Origin: Sphacelaria rigidula
Lineage: Eukaryota > Phaeophyceae > Sphacelariales
Direction of reading: 5' to 3'
NCBI GenBank assembly: GCA_964200075.2
Contig: CAXNAA020000073.1
Location: 1 to 29,826 of the forward strand
DNA length: 29,826 nucleotides
The notes beneath the pieces are model-generated. The model saw nothing but the letters and a program-made list of their open reading frames with translations. It made no database searches and had not been told where the DNA came from. This document shows positions 22,134-29,826 of the stretch, piece after piece (the stretch's first letter is position 1; the number at the start of each line of letters is the position of its first letter). Both the position numbers and the translations under genes were made by a program.

Positions 22134-23724
22134 TTCACGAGTATCGCGTTTCCAGGAATGACGTCAACACACGTTTATTCTCAGGAGGGGACAAATTGTG
22201 GTGTTTTCAACGGCGAAAGGTCGAAGGGGGAGGGGGAACCATGCCATAGATGGTGGCATGGAGAAGGAAGAGGACCGCGCAGTACTTTGAGTAATACGCG
22301 CGGTGAGGTAGAGTGTAGTGACATCATGGAATCCGCGGCACCCTGGCCGAGGGGTGTCGTACACATGCAGCAGTCCGTCATGCGACACGTGCCAGGATTT
22401 TTTTCAAAAATTCAAAATTCAATGTTCGAGTGCCTTGGACCGTCTTGGATCAGGAGCGTTGGAACTACGCCAAAATACCACGGTTGCATCACTATCTATG
22501 CTCCCACGAGAAAATACACGTCTAATTGTATCTCTATGGTAATCCGCAGGTATCCATCCATCCGGGTAAGGACGATGGCCGTCTATATACTAGGGATACC
22601 ACCCTCCTTCTATTGCACCGTGAAACAGTACAACAGTGTATGCACATGGATATCCAACATTCATCTGCATCAGGATATCACTCTCCTCCCACTGCACCTC
22701 CGCATTATATTAGAGACGGGACAACAAGAGGAAAATAGGAAATCGCGCTGATTCAGGCTTTCATATACAAGAAGATAACAGGGGATGAACGAGGAGGACA
22801 AAAGCCAGAACACAGAACACGCGTCAGTGTGTCAGTGAATTACAGGTGTATAACTACGGTAGCACTTGTACAACTGGATGTTGTAGCACCGTGCAGGAAG
22901 CAGTTCTGTTGTGCTGGCGCTCTACTTTGCAGTAAACGGAAGTACTGACTGTAGGTTCTCATGGTTCCCATTAGACAAATTTCACACCTTCAGCTCGCAA
23001 GAGCAGAAGAGAGCACGAACAGCAGTCCCGCGTCTCCCCATCGCCACTGAGTGGAGACCCCCAAACCCCCTGATCAGCTCCCCCAAGGCCCCACGGGTCA
23101 AAGAGTATGACAATAAACGAGTCTTGTCCTCTCCCCCTAACAGCATAAAAGTATAGGGAAAATGATCTAAAGAAAAAAAAAGGATCGAGTACTGCACCAC
23201 CCAACTCAAATAAGCCCGGCCCGTCAAGCTGCAACTTCCGCTCGGTCATATATATTCGTAGTGCCAACGCTTTCTGCTGGCCTTCATGTTGTGTTGATTG
23301 TGTTGCTGAAGAAGACTGATACTACTTGAATCTGAACACAAGAAATGACTCCAGTTTGATGTTTGGACATATTTCTCCGTTGTTTTGAATAATTTTCAAC
23401 TCTGCTTTCCCTTCTCTTTCATAAGTGGTTCTGTTTCGTTTACGTTGCCTATGAGCTATGCGTCCATCTTCTGATCAGTTCATGTGCGCAATTATTTTAT
23501 TTCGACCGCGGGTCTGAACATAACGAGAATTTCAAAAGGGAAAAGTGCCAGTTACCGAGCCACCCCAGTATGCCACCCCACGCCTTTGCGACGGCGCCAG
23601 CTGTTGAACTGCCCCGGAAGTTCAGTCAGTATCGTTCAATACAGTACAGTGCGGTACATTTTGGTAATACGATACAGACAGTGGCTTCGGGGGAAGCTAA
23701 AACGAAACCCTGGAGCAGCGAAGT
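22134..23724. other. Unassigned stretch upstream of the protease exon
   Basis: No gene is recognised; the 197-codon plus frame from 22158 has no domain features. The last 100 bases contain ACAGTACAGT words (about 23637-23650) resembling those at 3535-3570 and 28340-28440. Promoter elements for the protease gene should lie here but none stands out. Confidence 0.4.
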
Positions 23725-24269
23725 ATGCTTCGGTGTCGTCCTTGGCGTGTTGCTGTAGTTTACCTCTGCAGCATCGGCATCACAAGTGCATTGAATTCCC
23801 ATCAACGCAAGAATGGCCCCGCCCTTCCCCTGAACAGTGCCGGTACATTGCTCACCGATGAGAGCACTACGACAACCTGGGAAGGCCCACCCCTCGATGA
23901 CGGATCGCCAACGCGCCTGTACTCACTGTCCCTGGACCGCGTCTGGCATAATCACACAGCACATCCGGAACTAGCAGCGGCTGTCGATGCAAAAAAAGCG
24001 GCGCGGAGGGACTGGCAAAGCCGCCGATCGCTGTACTTCACTATGGAGGACACTCCTCTGTTTCCGGGCTGGGGCACCCACTTTGCATACGTCTACGCCG
24101 GCACGCCGCCGCAACGGGTGTCCGTGATTGTCGATACGGGTAGCCATTTTACGGCTTTCCCATGCGCGGAGTGCAGCAACTGTGGAAGCCATACGGACCC
24201 CTATTGGGATGCATCGAAGTCCAGCACGTCTACCGTTGTTTCTTGCAAACACTGTCATGGCTCATTCAG
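23725..24269 (+). CDS. Secreted A1-family aspartic protease (plasmepsin V-like), first exon
   Basis: The exon encodes the N-terminal lobe of a pepsin-family protease. Residues 1-22 form a likely signal peptide with a hydrophobic core (VAVVYLCSIGITSA), followed by a propeptide-like stretch to about residue 104. The catalytic domain starts with HFAYVYAGTPPQRVSVIV and carries the first catalytic motif DTGS at 137-140. It is followed by HFTAFPCAEC and further cysteines (147, 150, 153, 174, 177), a Cys-rich insert of the kind found in plasmepsin V and related stramenopile proteases. The frame ends at CATTCAG|GTGATA: the donor GT at 24270 is also where an in-frame TGA follows after one codon, so the exon most likely ends at 24269. 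The second lobe with the second catalytic Asp should be on later exons. None is recognisable up to 25740, so the gene may be truncated or have a long intron. The Met at 23725 is chosen because it gives the signal peptide. Confidence 0.8.
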
Positions 24270-25736
24270 GTGATAAAATTGTTGGAATTGTCGAAGAATA
24301 GGATTGTCCAGTAATACAGTAATACAGGTATGCGTACTTCACCCTCTGCACCGACTGTGCTGCCGCAGACCCGAACCGGTACTTGTAGGGGTACATGGTC
24401 AGCTCGCGCTGCGCACGAGTTGCTGGCGGCAGATTTTAGTGCTCTACAACAGTACGAGTGCATCGCAGGAACCTGCTTGTTTGCAGCTACTACGTTGTGT
24501 TGTGGGGAGTCGTTGTAGGTGCCGAATATTTCAGACTATTCCATTTCATGTTGTGCACCTGTGTGTACCACTGAAGAAATCAAGTCTTTCGATGTGTTAG
24601 TACGTGTCATCCCATCTGTCATGCCCCTGTGACAAAAAATCCCGCCTGGCTTCTTGTACATCAGTGTTGTCTTGTTCAGTAATATGTAGGCGGTATTTTG
24701 GGAGATCAGGCAACCAAACACTGGGCACCTGGCGTCTGATGATGCTAGAACCTCGTGTATGTCTACGTTGAGGCCGCAAGTAAGTGTTGATGCAACAGTG
24801 CCGGCGACCCAAGGCGTTTTGTGCGCTGTGGGACTTCAAGGTGTACTTATTCACGTCGGGGAAATTCAGTGTTGCGCCGAGGTTCCGCCGGAAAAAAAAA
24901 TGCCACTCAAATGCCAAGATGCCTGCATACGCGTACGATAATCATACGCACCTCATGTATATTTCGACGGTTTAGTAGTGTACTGTGTTTCAAGTGAAGT
25001 TAACCCTTAGACAGCGACCTCCCCCCGCTGGAAGACTGAGTAAGACTATCCACTTTGGCGCGATGTATTTGCAGGTGGGGTATGCAAATAAGAGTGTACA
25101 GGTCGCGCACGCCTCCACAACCAATTCCACGACAAACCCAATTACAAATGCTGATGAGCACACAAAGCAACAGGCATACTCCACAGTAGCGCACAGCAGG
25201 GCTGTAACACCGATCATATTTCTTTTGTTGTGGAGCAGGATGCTGTGAACGTAGGCGGCGATGAGTTCTTTGCTCCATACTATTGGGAATCGTAGAATCA
25301 ATTGTTTTTTCTTGGGGCACTTCTTTAATCCAAGTTCTTGATTAACAAAAATATGTTGATGGTTGATAGTTGCTGCGGCATGGACGACATTATATTAGCT
25401 AGGTGTTCAAGTGTAATCTTGTCATCATGAGAGTGTGCATTACGTAATGACAACCGTTCACACCCGCCGCAGCCCATGCGCTGAATCACAGTGTGTCCGC
25501 GCAGATAACGGCATTTGGATGCTCTGAATACTATACATGACCGTATAACCGCAAGTAGGAAAACTTGTGAAATCACACTATCATTGTACTAGAAGTACCG
25601 TTGTCGTCTGCTGTGCGGACTATGTTGTCTTTCCCTTGTTCAAAAACTATAACCAACCATCCATCCTCAACCATCCAACCATCCATCCTCAAACAAGCTT
25701 CAATTAATTAACTATTAATTAATATACATATATACA
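24270..25736. other. Stretch after the protease exon, no further exon identified
   Basis: Open frames at 24304-24600 contain several cysteines, but I cannot align them with the protease family. At 25002 TTAACCCTTAGAC matches the tip of the TTAA-type MITEs, yet the rest of the element is absent; it may be a fragment. A CCATCCATCCTCA motif is repeated at 25656-25693, followed by AT-rich sequence to 25740. Confidence 0.4.
25656..25693. repeat. Short tandem repeat of ACCATCC units
   Basis: CATCCATCCTCA occurs twice with ACCATCCA spacers. It is simple sequence. Confidence 0.7.
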
Positions 25737-25747
25737 TATTTGTTATT

Positions 25748-25787
25748 AGAGAGTTTCGGAAACACAAATCAGAACTCAGGGATAAGG
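25748..25787 (+). repeat. Left member of a distant inverted repeat
   Basis: GAGAGTTTCGGAAA followed about ten bases later by ACTCAGGGATA. The inverse complement of 29328-29375 has the same two words at the same spacing, and both members border AT-rich TATATA sequence. They could be the ends of a 3.6-kb element into which the second hAT inserted, or two copies of a small repeat. Confidence 0.45.
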
Positions 25788-25928
25788 AAAAACTCGGGGA
25801 TTATGGAGAAAGTTGGGATTTAAGGCCAGGATATGACGAATTCCCCTAGGTAAACCCCGAAAACTGAACCCTGAGGAGAGACATGCTCAGCAACTCAGGT
25901 TTAATTGCAATTGAAGAAAAAAAAACTG

Positions 25929-25936
25929 AGTTGCTA
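25929..25936. repeat. Target-site duplication (left) of hAT element 2
   Basis: GTTGCTAG, repeated exactly at 27805-27812 on the other side of the element. Confidence 0.9.
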
Positions 25937-27804
25937 GTAGGGTTGCTCATCAACTTTTTGGGGGGGTTGATTTGATTCTTGATTATTTCGTCCAAATCGT
26001 GTTGATATAATCATGATTGTTCAAACAAAATCAAACAATCAACTCCACGGGAATTGAATCAACTAATCATTGATTGTTGAGTATTTTTCAAGCTTTTGAA
26101 CAGCGGACAAGCCACAGGGGCTGATCCTTCGGTAGATGTTTGCAACATCAAGAAGGCTACATGTATCGGGTTTTCGTGCCTCTGTGGTGTACCACTTTTC
26201 TAACTCAAAGTAAATGCCGAAGTGTCAAATCGTGGGTCCGCACGTGCGCAGTACGCAGGAGTACGCGTACTACCACACTCCCACCACATACGTACATGCC
26301 CACTAGACATCTATGCATATATGAAAACCACTCGTATTCCAATATGTAAGTCCAGTGTTCTGCTGCAAGTGATGATGTGCTAATAATATTGATGAGAGTA
26401 ATATTTCTTTCAAGTCCGATCCCCTATAATCAGTGCGTCGTGAACAGAAAAGTTCATGTTCCAGAGCCCAGCAGCAATGTCCACCAGGGTAGCGGTTTGA
26501 TTTCTACCAGAGATGATGTTTCATGCTTTCGTGGAGGAAGACGATGTCTTCCACCCGGTCCCCACTAAGGCGGTTTCGGGTCTTCGTGACCACGAGTCCG
26601 CCTACGGAGAACACACGCTCGGATGCAGCAGATAAAGCTTGAACCGCGAGGTACACCTTGACTCCACGCTTTATTACAGGACCAGGGATACCAGTGTTGA
26701 TAGGAGTTGGTGCACTCGGTTTAGATGGTGGTGGTGCTCCAGATGTCAAACTTTCAACCAGGGCTCTCTCCTCCTCGCTAACAGCCGAACCATTGTCCGA
26801 TGATACACCTCCAATCTTGCCACTTCCAACCTTACCACCCATGCCCGGAAAAACAAAGTATTGTGGTACCTGGTGGCCTGATCCTACAGCACTGGTGAAA
26901 GCACCGGCGTATGCTGCGGTACCAGATGCCAACGGTACACCAACACCGGCATCCATGCTACTCTTGACTAACGTGGAGATACACTTCGCCAGCTTTGCAA
27001 TGTCACGCTGTAGGTTCTCCATTGTTGCCGGTTGTGCGCTGGTCCCATCATTTGCAGACGACACAGACTTAGCCGCCTTCACAACCTCATCACCTGCAGC
27101 CCTGGTCAACGTCATAATCACACTACTGGATGCGAGGATGTTGTTGTACCGCTCTAATAGATCCCCGATAGAAACACCCTTTGTCAGCATGTGGGACCTC
27201 ATAGCGTCATCACTGACCTTCACCCTAACAGCATATTTGGCAAATATGGTGAAGCGACCAGTGGTGATGTCCTCATCCGTGACACCCTTTCTAGCACCAA
27301 CAGTGGGCTATATCATCTCGTACACCCTGACCACACGACCGCTGTTGCTCAACTTCTCCTTTACTTCATTGGCGACCATGCAGCCGATGTTGCCTATACC
27401 TACTATGGACACAGGGTCACCAACAGGAACGTCCCCCAAGAGCACACCCGATATGTAGTAGGACATCTGATCGATACGACCTATGTAGCTGACACCACGT
27501 TTAACCTCGTGAAACATCTTCCCACCTGACATATAATCCACATTTACCATTGCAATGCCTATAGGTACAGTTGCGCCGCAAGCAAAAAATAGCGTTGCAC
27601 GGCGTTACGACGCAAACGCCTCCTCTTTTCCCCCCAAAAGTCAACAAATCAACAATAAATCAAGTTATTATATATGAGTTGATTGTTGTTGATTACTTGA
27701 TGACAATCAACTAATCATGAGAAAGTTGATGCGATGTTGATACACAATCAAATCAACTTTTTAATCATAATCACCCGTGATTATTTAGTTGATGAGCAAC
27801 CCTA
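25937..27804. mobile_element. hAT-type DNA transposon, copy 2, carrying a captured/chimeric ORF (1868 bp)
   Basis: The ends TAGGGTTGCTCATCAAC and GTTGATGAGCAACCCTA are perfect inverted repeats flanked by the 8-bp duplication GTTGCTAG. Subterminal regions full of TTGATT/AATCAA words match those of 695-3235, as does the GCGCCGCAAGCA block near 27574. The interior is unrelated to that of copy 1. It holds one large minus-strand frame (26504-27550) that ends in a hAT dimerisation domain but lacks the N-terminal zinc finger and catalytic core expected of a transposase. The element therefore cannot move itself, but may have been moved by a related enzyme. The stretch 26100-26503, between the left subterminal repeats and the end of the frame, shows nothing recognisable. 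Confidence 0.92.
26504..27550 (-). pseudogene. Chimeric ORF: unknown protein joined to hAT C-terminal dimerisation domain, one in-frame TAG
   Basis: From the ATG at 27550 the frame runs 348 codons to the stop at 26504, with a single in-frame TAG at codon 81 (27308-27310) and no frameshift. The last 49 residues (26506-26652) are the end of a hAT transposase dimerisation domain: YLAVQALSAASERVFSVGG, then TKTRNRLS and a final VFLHESMK. The Trp-rich part normally preceding it is missing. The upstream 300 residues I do not recognise. They contain GIGNIGCMVANEVKEKL, a helical stretch (ENLQRDIAKLAKCISTLVKS) and a Gly/Ser/Pro-rich linker before the hAT part. Codons before the ATG stay open (PIGIA), so the original protein may have begun earlier. 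It could be a host or virus-like gene fragment captured by the element, or a second ORF of this hAT family. The TAG could be a point mutation, a reassigned codon or an assembly error. Near-complete openness suggests recent origin or selection. Confidence 0.6.
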
Positions 27805-27812
27805 GTTGCTAG
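27805..27812. repeat. Target-site duplication (right) of hAT element 2
   Basis: GTTGCTAG, identical to 25929-25936, directly after the right terminal repeat. Confidence 0.9.
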
Positions 27813-28589
27813 ACACCCCAAAGCGTTGGTGCCAAACTCAGGGCTTTGAAACGGAACTAGACACCCTGCCCCATAACGACCAAGGTTACAGAACACAGCC
27901 GTAGGACAAATATCATAAGTGAGGCGGTGGCGGATGTCGTGAACGCCCGCGACAGCACTGGTGATGGCAGCTCGTTCACAAGGGTGACCCAAAACTACGA
28001 GGAACACGTGGAAGCGAACGGGGGAGCCGAGACACCAGTCGACCTGGCTCATGATGATGCGAAAGGGCGGGAGTCGGCCGCTCAAGCAGCTGCTATGAGG
28101 AGTTGATGAAATGGCAACCCAACGTGAAGCTTGCGTTAGCTCGCGCAGTTATACCACCGTTGGGTGGCCATTTTGTCGAGATCCCCGTAGCGGCTGCATA
28201 GGTGGCCCACTTCAGCCATTCCACGTCATATTTAGCTCGGTCGACAGGTGTCTCTCTGTTCCCCCTCCAGCCTTCACGCAGCTAGGATTACTGCTTGTGG
28301 CAAACGGACACAAATAGGCATGTGCACACTTGTACTACAGACAATAGTAGTGCAGTACAGTCTGAGTGGTACAGTACAAAACACTTCCTACCGAAAGTAT
28401 CCAAAACTGTCTACAGTGCAGCAGTACAGTAGTAGTACAACCCTCAACTGTCTCAACTCGATAGTGTTGTACCAGACACCGACATGTGCAGCACTTGTGA
28501 GTGACTAGCGGGCGCCGAGGTGCTCTGCCTATGTGCCCAACGTTGTCTACTGTGCCGGCTTGGTATCCAGCGGCTGTATTTACGATTCT
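27813..28589. other. Unassigned stretch with GTACAGTA-rich patch
   Basis: No gene is recognised. At 28330-28445 the words AGTAC, ACAGT and GTACAG recur many times (simple-sequence-like), resembling short patches at 3535-3570 and 23637-23650. Confidence 0.4.
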
Positions 28590-28860
28590 GTGTGTGAGTG
28601 GTCGTCACATCTATTCTGGACGCCGGTCTACACCTTTCGGTATATGTGGGCGCACCAGTCGGGGTCACACAGGATGGAGGTCAACCTAGGAGGTTTTTTC
28701 CCCATGTATTTATTTTTAGTACTCCATCTCTCTTCAGGGGTGCTTGCCTTCATATTTTATCGCGAGGGGTTCAGCAGCCCCTTTTCCTCGGCGACAGTCA
28801 AGTCGAATATACTGCTGTCACGTATTCAACGAGACGGGGACAGCACAAACATATAAAGTG
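28590..28860 (+). repeat. Dispersed repeat, plus-strand copy of 1490-1950
   Basis: Blocks ATCTATTCTGGACGCCGG, TATATGTGGGCGCACCAG, GGGGTGCTTGCCTT and GGGGTTCAGCAGCCCC-TTTTCCTCG match the minus strand of 1490-1950 in the same order. Between the blocks the copies differ in length. It is an unclassified element outside the hAT context, so the family exists independently of hAT element 1. Confidence 0.7.
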
Positions 28861-28869
28861 GTGCTAGGA

Positions 28870-29826
28870 TAGGACGGGGGGTACTCTGGGCCGTGCTTGC
28901 ACTAAACTCAACTTCGAATCGATTTTAGGAGCTACCATATCCAGAACGCGCGTTGCCGATAAAGAACGCTAATCCGTACAATACTGTACTGCTTGAGGCC
29001 GTTTTACCCAGGTACAAGCACGCGGCGAGTGAGTCAGGTTGTCCGGATCATCCATGAGTCTTTTTCCCCTGGAATTAAACANNNNNNNNNGTATAGCACG
29101 GATTTGTACATGCTCTTCCGCGCTGTATGGGTAACACCGCATGGGTAGGCGCAGAGTACAAGCCCAGAAAAGCACGGCGCGACTTGTACCCTTTCAACTC
29201 ATGACATCGACCACGTGGCATTCGGAACAGAAAAGACCAAACCCTGAAAAGTTGGTCACGGTCCACACCTACGTGATAAAAATAAATAAAAACAAACCTG
29301 GGGTTCAAGCGTAAACAATCCAGTCGTTCTCGCTGCTATCCCTGAGTGATGATCTTTTTTTCCGAAACTCTCAATTATATATATATATGTATTCACCAGT
29401 ACTCGCACAAAAGAATGAAGAGCGCGTTGTGGAATGCACGACCCAAAGGTGAAAAATTGACCACGTGGTGCTCACCCTGCGAAAAATGTGGTAGCGGGGC
29501 GGTGTGATAGAAGACCAGGGGAGAGGTGCGGCGAAAGATGACAGCACCGAATGTATCGATTAGGTTGGTGCAGATGATCGTGCGGAAGAACAATCAGTGT
29601 GTGCGACAGTACTCTGCACGCTGGAGCGGCAGGCGCGACTACCTCAACGGTGGTGCGGTAGAGCTGGCTACGCAAATTGTCGCGCCAGAACAGTATGAAT
29701 ACACTCAAGTGGTCAGTGTCATAAGTAAAAGGACACCACACTATAAGCACAGCAGCGGCACACAAGTGGCGACGTCCTCAAGGAGAAAAGGTATAGTCGA
29801 TGTCACCGTAAGAGAGAAGCGGCGTG
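28870..29826. other. Unassigned right end of the window, with an assembly gap
   Basis: Nine N lie at 29082-29090. No gene is recognised on either strand. A (TA)n run lies at about 29374-29389 beside the inverted-repeat member at 29328-29375. Confidence 0.4.
29328..29375 (-). repeat. Right member of a distant inverted repeat
   Basis: The inverse complement reads GAGAGTTTCGGAAA ... ATCA ... ACTCAGGGATA, matching 25748-25787 with a few mismatches. Confidence 0.45.

Noticed and set aside
24304-24600. Possible second exon of the aspartic protease
   Set aside because: Although rich in cysteine, none of the frames aligns with the expected YTEGSSW-type region or flap, and no consistent acceptor-frame combination emerged.
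25002-25030. Possible fourth TTAA-type MITE
   Set aside because: Only the first 13 bases match (TTAACCCTTAGAC). No right end or internal core follows.
26658-27458. 266-codon plus-strand frame
   Set aside because: It is the complement of the minus-strand chimeric ORF, whose hAT C-terminal domain shows that minus is the coding strand.

Overview
The window looks like nuclear DNA of a repeat-rich eukaryote, probably a stramenopile such as a brown alga or an oomycete relative. Coding exons are single and isolated and end at GT splice donors. There are no operons or ribosome binding sites. The reverse transcriptase and recombinase remnants resemble a retroelement family I know mainly from oomycetes, and the protease exon is of the plasmepsin V-like type common in stramenopiles. 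The organism assignment is inference from family resemblance; no rRNA, tRNA or organelle gene is present to fix it.

Host-gene content is minimal. A minus-strand first exon of a high-molecular-weight thioredoxin reductase lies at 5440-5889, and a plus-strand first exon of a secreted A1 aspartic protease at 23725-24269. Both end at a plausible splice donor, and for neither can a second exon be found in the window.

Most of the rest is mobile DNA. Two hAT-type DNA transposons of one family (695-3235 and 25937-27804) share termini, and each has a perfect 8-bp target duplication. The first is non-coding and carries other repeats inside it. The second carries an almost open reading frame on the minus strand in which about 300 residues of unrecognised protein are joined in frame to the C-terminal dimerisation end of a hAT transposase. 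From 14712 to 20962 lies a decayed tyrosine-recombinase retrotransposon. It has traces of reverse transcriptase, RNase H and recombinase in order on the plus strand, and split direct repeats A1 ... B1-A2 ... B2, as in Ngaro/PAT-type DIRS elements.

Smaller elements fill the gaps: two head-to-tail MITEs sharing one TTAA (7065-7273) with a third inverted copy at 13792-13902; a hAT-like MITE at 21732-22133; a terminal-inverted-repeat element nested in the first hAT (2045-2376); a family of foldback elements with a GC-rich central hairpin (9757-10545, 12465-12712); a long foldback at 13950-14445; and several diverged repeat pairs. Two short runs of N (8194-8203, 29082-29090) mark assembly gaps, the first inside a G-tract. 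The stretches between these features show no recognisable gene.
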